Below, piece after piece: positions 36,309 to 44,700 of a stretch of DNA of 64,000 nucleotides (the first letter of the stretch is position 1; every line of letters starts with the position of its first letter). The stretch is from Rhizobium laguerreae. Its GTDB lineage: Bacteria; Pseudomonadota; Alphaproteobacteria; Rhizobiales; Rhizobiaceae. The DNA is taken from assembly GCF_002008165.1 (NCBI RefSeq), contig NZ_MRDM01000029.1, positions 248,001 to 312,000 of the forward strand, written 5' to 3'. Position numbers and translations under genes: made by a program. The notes below the pieces were generated by a model. It searched no databases, was not told where the DNA came from, and worked only from the letters and a program-made list of their open reading frames with translations.

Positions 36309-38198
36309 ATGACAAAGACTGCAGAACAGACTGCTGAAAGCCACGTCTTTGAGGCCGACGTTGCCCGCCTTCTGCACATGATGGTCCACTCCGTTTATTC
36401 GGATAGAGATGTGTTTCTGCGTGAGCTGATTTCGAATGCGGCCGATGCCTGCGAGAAACTTCGATATGAGGCGATCGAGACACCGTCACTCCTTCGTGCT
36501 GATGCCGAAAACCGGATCACGCTGACTCTGGACGAAGAAAACCGGCAGTTTGTCGTCGAGGACAATGGCATCGGCATGAGCCGCGACGAAATGATAGAGG
36601 CGCTGGGAACGATCGCGAGATCGGGCACTCGTGCGTTCATGGAGCGAATCGAAGCGAGCAAAGCCGCTGAAGGAGCTCAACTGATCGGGCAGTTCGGGGT
36701 CGGCTTCTATTCCTGTTTCATGGTGGCGGAACGTGTCGATGTGGTCTCCCGTCGAGCCGGAACGCAGGAAGCCTGGACATGGACTTCGGACGGCAAGGGA
36801 AGCTACAGCGTCAGCCCGGCAACCAGCCTCACTGAAGCTCCATCCCGTGGAACACGTATTGTCTTGCATCTGATGGAGGACGCTAAGCAATATACGGCCC
36901 GCTGGACCGTCGAACGCATCGTCAAGGAACAATCCGGCCACGTGCCGGTTGCGATCCGCCTTGTTGAGAAACCGGGCAAAGAGCCAGTCCAGATAACGGA
37001 CGGCACCGCACTATGGACGAAGCCGAAGAGCGATGTCAGCAAGGAAGAGTATTCGGACTTCTATCGTGGCGTCTCCGGCCAGTACGACGAACCGGCGCTG
37101 ACCGTACATTTCCGCGCTGAAGGCCGGCAGGAATATACGGCTTTGGCGTTCATACCCGGAACGCAGCCTTTCGATATGTTCGATCCCGAACGCAAAGGCA
37201 GGATGAAGCTTTACGTCAAGCGGGTGTTCATAACCGATGATGCGGATCTGCTGCCGACATACCTGCGCTTTGTTCGTGGGTTGGTCGATACCGCCGATCT
37301 CCCGCTCAACGTTTCTCGTGAGATGATCCAGGAAAGCCCGATCCTGACGGCGATCCGCAAAGGCATCACCAGCAGGATAGTCACCGCGATAGAGAAGCTG
37401 GCTGATAGTGACGCCGAGGCATTCCTCAAATTTTGGGAGAACTTCGGACCAGTCCTCAAGGAAGGCATCTACGAAGACTTCGAGCGACGCGCTCAGCTCT
37501 TGGCGCTTGCTCGGTTTCGGACGTCCGCATCGAACGAAGGCTACCGTTCACTTGCCGACTACGTCAAAGATGCCAAGGAGGGCCAGAACGCCGTCTACTA
37601 TCTGGCGGGCGGGAGCCTGGATCAGCTTAAGGCATCACCACAGCTCGAAGGGTTCCGGGCGCGCGGCATCGAAGTGCTGCTTTTGGCGGACTCCATCGAT
37701 AGCTTCTGGACGATGAATGCTCCAGACTATGAAGGCAAGGCGTTCAAGTCGATCACGCAAGGTGCTGCGGATCTGGCACAGTTTGCAAAGCTTGATGGCC
37801 AGACAATGCAGGAGGGGGATAACGACAGCGCTGCAACCTTCCTTGCATTCGCCAAGGAAAAACTTGCCGACCAGATTGCCGATGTCCGAGCTTCCGACCG
37901 TCTGACGGAGAGTGCGGTCTGCCTCGTAGCGCCCGAAGACGGCTATGACAGGCAGATGGAAAAAATCCTGCGAAACGCCGGTCGTCTTCAAGATGCGGCC
38001 AAGCCGATCCTGGAGATCAATTTGATGCACCCCTTGATCAAAGCGATTGCGAGCGTGGAGGGTGATGCTTCCTACCAGGAGGACGCCGCGTTCTTATTGC
38101 TTGACCAGGCGCGCATTCTGGATGGCGATCGGCCAGCAGATCCCCGCCGATTTGCCGAGCGGCTTGGACGGGTCTTTCAGAGATCGGTGCAGTCGTAG
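36309..38198 (+). CDS. htpG: Molecular chaperone HtpG (bacterial Hsp90)
   Basis: A 629-residue Hsp90 homologue. The N-terminal GHKL ATPase motifs are complete: LRELISNAADACEKLR, VEDNGIGMSRDE and GQFGVGFYS. The middle domain has KLYVKRVFITDD and LPLNVSREMIQ, with the catalytic-loop Arg; the C-terminal dimerisation domain ends without MEEVD, as in bacteria. It remodels client proteins in the cytoplasm under heat or envelope stress. An RpoH-type promoter sits upstream, in line with heat induction. It lies among genes with EcfG-type promoters. Confidence 0.97.
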   Translation: MTKTAEQTAESHVFEADVARLLHMMVHSVYSDRDVFLRELISNAADACEKLRYEAIETPSLLRADAENRITLTLDEENRQFVVEDNGIGMSRDEMIEALGTIARSGTRAFMERIEASKAAEGAQLIGQFGVGFYSCFMVAERVDVVSRRAGTQEAWTWTSDGKGSYSVSPATSLTEAPSRGTRIVLHLMEDAKQYTARWTVERIVKEQSGHVPVAIRLVEKPGKEPVQITDGTALWTKPKSDVSKEEYSDFYRGVSGQYDEPALTVHFRAEGRQEYTALAFIPGTQPFDMFDPERKGRMKLYVKRVFITDDADLLPTYLRFVRGLVDTADLPLNVSREMIQESPILTAIRKGITSRIVTAIEKLADSDAEAFLKFWENFGPVLKEGIYEDFERRAQLLALARFRTSASNEGYRSLADYVKDAKEGQNAVYYLAGGSLDQLKASPQLEGFRARGIEVLLLADSIDSFWTMNAPDYEGKAFKSITQGAADLAQFAKLDGQTMQEGDNDSAATFLAFAKEKLADQIADVRASDRLTESAVCLVAPEDGYDRQMEKILRNAGRLQDAAKPILEINLMHPLIKAIASVEGDASYQEDAAFLLLDQARILDGDRPADPRRFAERLGRVFQRSVQS

Positions 38199-38474
38199 CA
38201 ACAAGGAAAAGGTGGGGGTAGTCAGATCCAGCCTCCACCACATTCCTCCGAATATTCCCGCCCTCATCGGCCTTCGGCGTCGAAGTTCAGTCGTCTGAGC
38301 AGGCTTGCGCGTTCGCGGCGCTTTGTGGCTTGACCGTTTCGACTGCTTTGCACCCTTCCGCACAGTTCGTTTGAACTTTCCGAAAATGACCCTACCATTG
38401 CTCACTGTCTCCAATGGCAGCTTGGGCTAAATGCGGGATGCGCGGGCACCCGTTACAGCAATGGAAGGCGCAAA

Positions 38475-39191
38475 ATGGCCGCTCCTCAACAATCGTTTAT
38501 GGCAAATAGGCTTCTGGCAAGGCTTCCGGAAGCCGATTATCAAGCAGTCGCTCCCTATCTGGAATTCTGCGACCTGCCCAAAGGCGCGGTGCTCGCGAGA
38601 CAAGGGGAACCGGTTGATCACGTCCATTTCCCTGTGAGCGGCATAGGCTCTGTCGTGGTGGTGACAGCGGAAGGCAATCGTGCGGAGGCTGGTCTCTTCG
38701 GGTTCGAAGGATATGTTCCTGCACATGCCGCGGCAGGCATACGTAAGAGCCCGCATGAGGTAATTGCTCAGATCGAGGGCGGAGCCTACCGGCTGGAATT
38801 CGACATCTTCGTGACGTTGATAGACACGAACAAGGCTTTTCGAACCCTCGTTCAACGCTCCGTCGCTGCCTTCACCATTCAACTGTCACACACTGCGGCG
38901 TCGAATGCTCTTCACGAGGTCAGTGAGCGCTTGGCGCGCTGGCTGCTTATGTGCGACGATCGGATTAAAGGTCGCCAGCTGCCGCTGACCCATGAATTCA
39001 TGGCAATAATGCTAGCTGTGAGACGTCCGAGCGTCACCACTGCGTTGCACATTCTGGAAGGAAACCGCTTCATCAAGGCAGAACGAAGCTTGATCACGAT
39101 ACGCGACCGTGAGGCGATGGAGGAGTTTGCCAAAGATGCCTACGGAGGACCTGAAGAACAGCACCGTCTTTTGATGGAGGCTTGCTTATGA
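38475..39191 (+). CDS. Crp/Fnr family transcriptional regulator
   Basis: A 238-residue regulator. Residues about 15-140 form the cyclic-nucleotide-binding beta-roll (CDLPKGAVLARQGEPVDHVHFPVSG), and about 150-215 a Crp-type winged helix (LPLTHEFMAIMLAVRRPSVTTALHILEGN). There are no N-terminal Cys residues, so it is not an FNR-type oxygen sensor; no known ligand-binding signature confirms cAMP. This type (no strict cAMP site) is common in rhizobia. It is a single gene downstream of htpG in the stress island. Its targets are unknown. Confidence 0.88.
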   Translation: MAAPQQSFMANRLLARLPEADYQAVAPYLEFCDLPKGAVLARQGEPVDHVHFPVSGIGSVVVVTAEGNRAEAGLFGFEGYVPAHAAAGIRKSPHEVIAQIEGGAYRLEFDIFVTLIDTNKAFRTLVQRSVAAFTIQLSHTAASNALHEVSERLARWLLMCDDRIKGRQLPLTHEFMAIMLAVRRPSVTTALHILEGNRFIKAERSLITIRDREAMEEFAKDAYGGPEEQHRLLMEACL

Positions 39192-39613
39192 AGGACGAGC
39201 CTGTCGAGCAGCGTCGATCGTCCTTTATTGGCTCCCTGTGCTTCCAAGTGACTCACTGTTCGAGCGCTCACGGTCCTCCAGCGAGCTGCTGCATCGATAA
39301 TTACGACGAACGACTTTGACGAGATTTTCCCGACCGGTTTCGAAGCGTTCGGACAAGCAGCATGAAGGACTGGTCACTCGTCGCGATCCGAGCGCGAAGG
39401 CGGAGAGAGTTGCTCGGCATCGACCGGATGCAATTCCCCGCTGATCTCGCCGCGCTTCTGCGCAACCAAAGTGCTATGGTACCTCTGGCCACCGCCTCCA
39501 CGCCCGAAGTGCGATAGCGTGAGCTTCGCCAACGGTCTAGCAGCGGGTCGAGCCGGTTACAGATCCTTGCGGCGGCATGGCTGAACGCACCGCTGTTTAT
39601 TTCCAGCAAGGAC
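39192..39613. other. Intergenic region, no convincing gene
   Basis: A short plus-strand frame from 39362 (MKDWSLVAIRARRRRELLGI...) of about 50 codons is present, without a good ribosome site or recognisable domain; it may be a decayed gene. The antisense 121-residue frame is probably chance. The right end contains the EcfG-type promoter of the DUF1264 gene. Confidence 0.45.
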
Positions 39614-39639
39614 GGAACTCTCGCCTCCGCCCGGGGTTC
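39614..39639 (+). promoter_or_regulatory. EcfG-type stress promoter for the DUF1264 gene
   Basis: GGAAC (39614-39618), 17 bases, then GTTC (39636-39639). It ends 25 nt before the ATG at 39665, giving a short leader with GGAGGA as the ribosome site. Confidence 0.65.
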
Positions 39640-39664
39640 GAGCTCCTCAAAGCTGGAGGACAGC

Positions 39665-40456
39665 ATGTTCCGAAATCCTCTCCACCCCGACCGCCGGGGC
39701 TTCTTCGCGCTCGCTACTGCGGCCGCAACCGCGATCGGGTGTTCTTGCGGCCGCGCCCTTGCCCAGCAGCAGCCAAACCACGGTCACATTCCGGGCGCCG
39801 AGAAATCAACCAAAAGCACGATGCTCGGTATAGGCGCGGACTTGCTTCAGAACGACAGTCCAATCAGCGCCATCAACATGTATTTGAATGGCTTCCACTT
39901 TTACGCCGACGACATGGGCAGGCAGGTCGAGGCGCATCATTATTGTAGTCACGTCAACGAGGATTTCTTCCAATGCGTGATCTACGACGGAAGCAAACCC
40001 GATTCTCGGCTTATCGGTATCGAGTACATCGTTTCTGAGCGCCTATTCAAGACGCTGCCTGACGACGAAAAGCCGCTCTGGCACAGTCATCGGCACGAGA
40101 CCACGTCCGGCGAGCTGGTGATGCCAGGCATTCCGGGAGCTGTCGAACACACGGCAATCGCCAGCCTCGTTTCCACCTACGGAAAAACTTGGCACACTTG
40201 GCAGATCGACAAGAATTCGTCGCTGCCCACTGGCCTTCCGCAACTGATGATGGGTTTCACGGCCGACGGACAGCTCAAGCCGGCGATGATCGAGAGGCGC
40301 GACGAGGCGCTCGGCGTCAGCACCACGGAGACCAGAAGCGCACGGTCCGATTTGGCGAAGTCGGCGCCGCAGCCGGATCCCATGGCCGACGGATGGAAGA
40401 AGGGAACCGCGAAGCAACTGATTCTGCAGGACATGCCGCTCAAGAACAAGCCTTAG
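39665..40456 (+). CDS. DUF1264 domain-containing exported protein
   Basis: A 263-residue protein. The N-terminus MFRNPLHPDRRGFFALATAAATAIG is a Tat-type signal (RR-x-F-F) with an ALAQ cleavage region. The body is the DUF1264 domain (OBAP-like, known from plant oil-body-associated proteins): HHYCSHVNEDFFQCVIYD, LIGIEYIVSERLFKTLPDDEKPLWHSH and WQIDKNSSLPTGLPQLMMGFT. Biochemical function is unknown. A GGAAC-N17-GTTC promoter upstream assigns it to the general stress response. GGAGGA precedes the ATG. Confidence 0.88.
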   Translation: MFRNPLHPDRRGFFALATAAATAIGCSCGRALAQQQPNHGHIPGAEKSTKSTMLGIGADLLQNDSPISAINMYLNGFHFYADDMGRQVEAHHYCSHVNEDFFQCVIYDGSKPDSRLIGIEYIVSERLFKTLPDDEKPLWHSHRHETTSGELVMPGIPGAVEHTAIASLVSTYGKTWHTWQIDKNSSLPTGLPQLMMGFTADGQLKPAMIERRDEALGVSTTETRSARSDLAKSAPQPDPMADGWKKGTAKQLILQDMPLKNKP

Positions 40457-40487
40457 CGAAAAGCGGCAGTAGAGCCGTTGAACGAAA

Positions 40488-40697
40488 TTATTTCTCCGGC
40501 ATTATCTCGGAATTGGGCGCGTCGGCTTGTCCCGTGACACGGTGTGCTTCGCCCAGGCGGAGCTTTCGGAGCCTCTCGTTCTTCTCCTCGCGGCGGCGAC
40601 GTTCATCTTCCGCTGCTTCCATCGCAATCTTGTTCGTATGTTCGAATGCGGCCGTGCGTTGCTGCACGGTCAGCGTTTTTCGGAGCCGACTTACCAT
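40488..40697 (-). CDS. Small basic/acidic helical protein (69 residues)
   Basis: A 69-residue frame starting MVSRLRKTLTVQQRTAAFEHTNKIAMEAAEDERRRREEKNERLRKLRLGE, a long charged helix with many Arg and Glu. A GTG 9 nt upstream (40706) is an alternative start. It resembles small rhizobial proteins of unknown function that begin RKTLTVEQRTAAFEHTNKIA. No promoter is obvious. It converges with the DUF1264 gene. Confidence 0.62.
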   Translation of the reverse strand: MVSRLRKTLTVQQRTAAFEHTNKIAMEAAEDERRRREEKNERLRKLRLGEAHRVTGQADAPNSEIMPEK

Positions 40698-40706
40698 GAT
40701 GTCCAC

Positions 40707-41062
40707 TATGTGATCGTTTGCACATATATGGTGATTAACGAGAGCGCGATCAACGGCTTAGCGACTCTGTCTGTTGCCGTACATGTCACATCGCATTGCT
40801 TGGAGATTTCCGTCGCGCTTTCCCGCGAAGATGGTCGCGCAGGGGATGAGAGGGCGGTCGCTGAAGAGGTCGAGCGCCCTCGGCTTCGTTGGCCTCATCC
40901 GATAGCGCCTGAACGCGTTGAGCTACGTATTGAGAAACTTCATTTCCAAATGATCGTAAGCGACGTCTGTGCGATCGATCGGCCCGACACACGAGCGAGT
41001 TCCATAAGATAGATTACGCCACTTTCGCAATCATAGATTGTCAAAATTAGCAAAATCTCCTC
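40707..41062. other. Intergenic region, no confident gene
   Basis: A minus-strand frame (40786-40992, GTG start) contains a plausible helix (GNEVSQYVAQRVQALSDEANEAEG) but lacks a ribosome site. Apart from that, nothing stands out. The right end precedes the stop of the minus-strand GNAT gene. Confidence 0.4.
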
Positions 41063-41623
41063 TTAGTTGCCTAAAGGCACTCGGCTGAAATGTCCCCCTT
41101 TTGATGATCGTAGCTCGTAGAGCACGTGATGGCGCAACGGATGCCCTTCTGCCAAATTGGGATGATCGAACTCACCGATCCGGTTCATCCCCAGTCGTCT
41201 CATCAAACCCCAGGAATTGCTGTTTGCGGGCACCGTGAAGCTGACGATGCGATCAAGCTTCAGCGTGTTGAACGCAAAGTCGAGAGACCGTTCCGCGGCC
41301 TCGCGCGCATATCCGGCGCCGTGCCGAGAGGCCGAAAGCCGCCAACCGATTTCGACTGCCGGGGCAAACGGCAAAGCCGGTGAAACCTTGGCTAGACCGC
41401 ACATGCCGATCAACTGGCGGCTTGCCTTCTCCTCCAGCGCCCAAAACCCCCAGCCATGATCCTCGAAGTGTCGGTCGATACGGTCGAGCATCGCATTCGA
41501 CTGTTCCTCGGTCAGAGGATTGAGATATCTAACGACGTCGGGCTCGGCATTGATCGCAGCGAAGGGCTTGCGATCCCGCTGTCGCCAGGGTCTCAAAATC
41601 AGACGTTCGCTTTCGAGCTTCAT
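41063..41623 (-). CDS. GNAT family N-acetyltransferase (RimJ/RimL type)
   Basis: A 186-residue acetyltransferase of the GNAT_3 (RimJ/RimL) type. It begins MKLESERLILRPWRQRD, has VEIGWRLSASRHGAGYAREAAERSLDFAF for the acetyl-CoA pyrophosphate loop (here R-x-x-G-x-G/A variant), and VPANSNSWGLMRRLGMNRIGEFDHPNL near the end. Targets of this type include ribosomal proteins, amino acids and antibiotics. A RIME-like element lies just upstream of its start. Confidence 0.88.
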   Translation of the reverse strand: MKLESERLILRPWRQRDRKPFAAINAEPDVVRYLNPLTEEQSNAMLDRIDRHFEDHGWGFWALEEKASRQLIGMCGLAKVSPALPFAPAVEIGWRLSASRHGAGYAREAAERSLDFAFNTLKLDRIVSFTVPANSNSWGLMRRLGMNRIGEFDHPNLAEGHPLRHHVLYELRSSKGGHFSRVPLGN

Positions 41624-41640
41624 CGGTCCTTCCCCCAGAG

Positions 41641-41739
41641 CAATTCCAGGAAAAGTCCGACGCGGTTTTCCGTCCGGAATTGTGACAAAACAAAAGGTTA
41701 GAGCGGTTCTGCGTTTCCATGAAAAGCAGAACCGCTCTA
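41641..41739. repeat. RIME-like intergenic palindromic element
   Basis: Two hairpins in tandem. CAATTCC (41641-41647) pairs with GGAATTG (41676-41682), with GGAAAA/TTTTCC inside. TAGAGCGGTTCTGC (41699-41712) pairs over 14 bp with GCAGAACCGCTCTA (41726-41739). The AGAGCAATTCC...TTTTCCG...GGAATTG wording is that of the repeated intergenic mosaic element spread through Rhizobium genomes. It separates two minus-strand genes and may also act as transcription terminator. Confidence 0.7.
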
Positions 41740-41743
41740 GATC

Positions 41744-42562
41744 CTACCAGAGCGTCATGTGACGGTTGACGTCCTTGTAGAGCAGGTAGCGGAACCGGCC
41801 GGGGCCACCGGCGTAACATGCCTGCGGGCAGAAGGAGCGCAGCCACATGAAGTCGCCGGCCTCGACCTCGACCCAATCCTGGTTCAGCCGATAGACGGCC
41901 TTGCCTTCCAGCACATAGAGACCATGCTCCATGACATGGGTTTCCATGAAGGGGATCACGGCACCCGGCTCCAAAGTCACGATATTCACATGCATATCGT
42001 AGCGGACATCGGCCGGATCGATGAACCGGGTCGTCCCCCAGCGTCCATCGGTGTCCGGCATCGCCGATATGGCATGTTCGTCCTCATGCGTGACGATCGC
42101 CGGCGGCGGCTCCAGCCCCTCGACCTCCTGAAAGGCTTTTCGAATCCAGTGGAATTTTGCCGCCGTCGAACCGCCGTTTTTCAGGCGCCAGACCGAACCC
42201 GCCGGAATATAGGCGAACGAACCGGAGCGGAGCGCGTGGCTGGCGCCATCGAGCTCCATTGTCATCTCGCCTTCGACGACGAACAGAACCGCTTCGGCCC
42301 GCTTGTCGGGCTCCGGCCGATCGCTTCCGCCGCCGGGCTGAACCTCCATCACATATTGCGAGAAGGTCTCGGAGAAACCGGAGAGCGGCCGGGAGAGAAC
42401 CCATGCCCGTGTCCCCGTCCAATACGGAAGGACGCTGGTGACGATGTCGGTCATGACGCTGCGCGGGATGACCGCATAGGCTGTGGTGAAGACGGCCTTG
42501 CTGGAAAGCAGCTCGGTTTGCGGCGGCAATCCGCCGAGTTTGGAATAATAATCTCTGTTCAT
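41744..42562 (-). CDS. (S)-ureidoglycine aminohydrolase
   Basis: A 272-residue bicupin. It begins MNRDYYSKLGGLPPQTELL, as in UGHY/AllE-type (S)-ureidoglycine aminohydrolases of purine catabolism, and has the second-cupin metal motif in VIPFMETHVMEHGLYVLEG followed by VEVEAGDFMWLRSFCPQACYAGG. The enzyme removes ammonia from ureidoglycine during allantoin breakdown, using Mn2+. The ATG at 42562 gives the standard start. No other allantoin genes are visible next to it, so its operon context is lost or remote. Confidence 0.85.
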   Translation of the reverse strand: MNRDYYSKLGGLPPQTELLSSKAVFTTAYAVIPRSVMTDIVTSVLPYWTGTRAWVLSRPLSGFSETFSQYVMEVQPGGGSDRPEPDKRAEAVLFVVEGEMTMELDGASHALRSGSFAYIPAGSVWRLKNGGSTAAKFHWIRKAFQEVEGLEPPPAIVTHEDEHAISAMPDTDGRWGTTRFIDPADVRYDMHVNIVTLEPGAVIPFMETHVMEHGLYVLEGKAVYRLNQDWVEVEAGDFMWLRSFCPQACYAGGPGRFRYLLYKDVNRHMTLW

Positions 42563-42677
42563 CGGTCCAGGCTTCGCGGCATGTGGCACTGCATCTGCTT
42601 TATGCGCCGCTCACGTTCCAGGCAACTCTTAATTCGGCCCGTTAAAATCGATGGGGAGCCGCCCGGCCGGGTTTCCG

Positions 42678-43331
42678 TCAGAACTCGACTTCCAGTTCGA
42701 CGATCTCGTCCGGCTCGGCCATCGCTCCTTCGGTCCACTCGCGCATCAGCGGCCAGGAGAGCACCGTTTCCACATAAGCTTCGAGCTGCGGTTCGAGCTC
42801 CACCGCATAGGTGCGGAAGCGGGTGCAGACCGGCGCATACATCGCATCGGCCACGGTCGGCGCGGTCCCGAAAAGCCACGGCCCGCCGCTCGCGTCGAGG
42901 CATTCGGTCCAGATCGCCTTGACACGCTCGACATCGGGCCGCGCGCCCGAAAATATCTTGAAGCTCGCATGCCGCGCCTTGAGGTTCATCGGCAATGCCG
43001 AACGCAGGTTATGGAAACCCGAATGCATCTCGCCCGAGACCGACCGGCAGCGGGCGCGCGCCGCGCGCCCAGTGGGCCAGAGCCCGGCTGTGGGCGTCAC
43101 TTCGTGGAGATATTCGGCAATCGCCAGCGTGTCCCAGACCGTCACATCGTCATGGGTCAGCCTCGGCACCAGAACCGATGGTGAAAGCAGAAGCAGTTCC
43201 TGACGCGCCTCGTCATCCATCTCCACAAGGACTTCGGTGAAGTCCAGCCCCGCCATCCGGCATAGCAGCCAGCCGCGCAGAGACCATGAGGAGTAGTTCT
43301 TCGAGGAAATCGTCAGTGCCGCCTGCGACAT
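42678..43331 (-). CDS. Glutathione S-transferase family protein
   Basis: A 217-residue GST. The N-terminal thioredoxin-like domain reads MSQAALTISSKNYSSWSLRGWLLCRMAGLDF, with a Ser in the catalytic position (SSWS), then VPRLTHDDVTVWDTLAIAEYLHE, where the cis-Pro and the glutathione-contact region sit. The C-terminal helical domain ends FRTYAVELEPQLEAYVETVL. The ATG at 43331 is the family-like start; the longer frame to 43577 is antisense to the PHB depolymerase start. It is divergent from phaZ. Substrate unknown. Confidence 0.88.
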   Translation of the reverse strand: MSQAALTISSKNYSSWSLRGWLLCRMAGLDFTEVLVEMDDEARQELLLLSPSVLVPRLTHDDVTVWDTLAIAEYLHEVTPTAGLWPTGRAARARCRSVSGEMHSGFHNLRSALPMNLKARHASFKIFSGARPDVERVKAIWTECLDASGGPWLFGTAPTVADAMYAPVCTRFRTYAVELEPQLEAYVETVLSWPLMREWTEGAMAEPDEIVELEVEF

Positions 43332-43454
43332 CGGGCTCGTATCCTTGTCGGACAATGTTGCTTCTTCCTCGATAATCTTCTCGCATGGCAGAACATATTC
43401 CACTAGCATTTTTTGCACCGCCGCATCGATGCGGCAGTGCGGGAGATTTCGGCC

Positions 43455-44669
43455 ATGCTCTACCAGGCCTACCAGTTCCAGGACGATCTCATCGCGCCGC
43501 TCCGCGATCTGGCGCGGCGCCTGCAGATCTTCTCCGCGACAGCGCTCTGGGGATCCGGCAGCGAAATGGGACGGCACTTCGCCGCCGCGCTGGAGATGAT
43601 CTCACGCTTCGAGATCACCCACCAGCGTCCGGATTTCGCCATAGACTCGGTCATGATCGGCAATCGCGTGGTGCCCGTCACCGTCGAGACCGTACTCGAC
43701 ATGCCCTTCGGCACGCTGCTGCACTTTGCAACGGACACCGATGCAAAGCGGCCGCGGGTGCTGGTCGTCGCACCGCTGTCCGGCCATTTTTCCACGCTGC
43801 TGCGTGGCACCGTGCAGACCCTGCTGCGCGACCACGACGTCTACATCACTGACTGGGTCAACGCCCGTGACGTGCCGCTGTCGGCCGGACGCTTCGGCAT
43901 GGACGACTATGTCGATTACATCATGCATTTCCTGGAGGAAATCGGCCCCGGCGCTCATATCCTCGCCGTCTGCCAACCCTGCGTGCAGGCGCTGGCCGCC
44001 GTTGCCGTGATGTCGGAAGAGCGGCATCCCGCCACCCCGCGGACCATGACGCTGATGGCCGGGCCGATCGATCCGCGCGAAAGCCCGACGAAGGTCAACG
44101 AACTTGCCGTATCGAAGTCGCTCGCCTGGTTCGAGAACTCGCTGATCACGGGCGTTCCTTGGCGTTATCGGGGCGCCGGGCGGCGGGTCTATCCCGGCTT
44201 CCTCCAGCTCGTCGCTTTCATGTCGATGAACATGCAGCGCCACCAGGACGCTCATCGCAGGCTCTACGACCATCTGGCGAAGGGCGAGACGGCCGAAGCC
44301 GGCAAGATCAAGAAGTTCTACGACGAATATTTCGCCGTGCTCGACCTCACCGAAGAATTCTACATCGAAACCATCGAACGCGTCTTCCAGAAGGCGGAAC
44401 TCGCGACCGGCGACCTCACCCACTATGGCCGCAAGGTCGACCCGGGCCAGATCCGCAACACGGCGCTTTTGACCGTCGAGGGCGGCCGCGACGACATCTG
44501 CGCGCTCGGCCAGACGTCGGCCGCGCACGATCTCTGTCGTTCGTTGCGCCCGCATCTGAAGCGCCATCATCTTCAGGCCAATGTCGGACATTACGGCGTC
44601 TTCAGCGGCCGCCGCTGGGAGGGGGAAATCTACCCCGTCGTGCGCAACATGATCCTGGCGATGGAATAG
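43455..44669 (+). CDS. phaZ: Intracellular polyhydroxyalkanoate depolymerase
   Basis: A 404-residue PhaZ-type intracellular PHB depolymerase. It begins MLYQAYQFQDDLIAPLRDLARRL. The nucleophile lies in ILAVCQPCVQ (Cys173 by comparison with the Cys active site of Ralstonia-type PhaZ), and the C-terminal part has NVGHYGVFSGRRWEGEIYP with the catalytic His. The enzyme releases 3-hydroxybutyrate from storage granules during carbon limitation. No signal peptide is present, as expected. It stands alone, divergent from the GST gene. The ATG at 43455 matches the usual family start; an earlier start at 43413 is less likely. Confidence 0.9.
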   Translation: MLYQAYQFQDDLIAPLRDLARRLQIFSATALWGSGSEMGRHFAAALEMISRFEITHQRPDFAIDSVMIGNRVVPVTVETVLDMPFGTLLHFATDTDAKRPRVLVVAPLSGHFSTLLRGTVQTLLRDHDVYITDWVNARDVPLSAGRFGMDDYVDYIMHFLEEIGPGAHILAVCQPCVQALAAVAVMSEERHPATPRTMTLMAGPIDPRESPTKVNELAVSKSLAWFENSLITGVPWRYRGAGRRVYPGFLQLVAFMSMNMQRHQDAHRRLYDHLAKGETAEAGKIKKFYDEYFAVLDLTEEFYIETIERVFQKAELATGDLTHYGRKVDPGQIRNTALLTVEGGRDDICALGQTSAAHDLCRSLRPHLKRHHLQANVGHYGVFSGRRWEGEIYPVVRNMILAME

Positions 44670-44700
44670 CGCTCGTCAGATCCGAAACGCGATGGCAAGT

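Noticed and set aside
39362..39520. A ~50-residue plus-strand frame (MKDWSLVAIRARRRRELLG...)
   Set aside because: No clear ribosome site or domain; may be a gene remnant but the sequence does not prove it.
40786..40992. A 68-residue minus-strand frame with a helix-like stretch
   Set aside because: GTG start without a ribosome site, no recognised family and no promoter; kept only as a remark in the intergenic entry.
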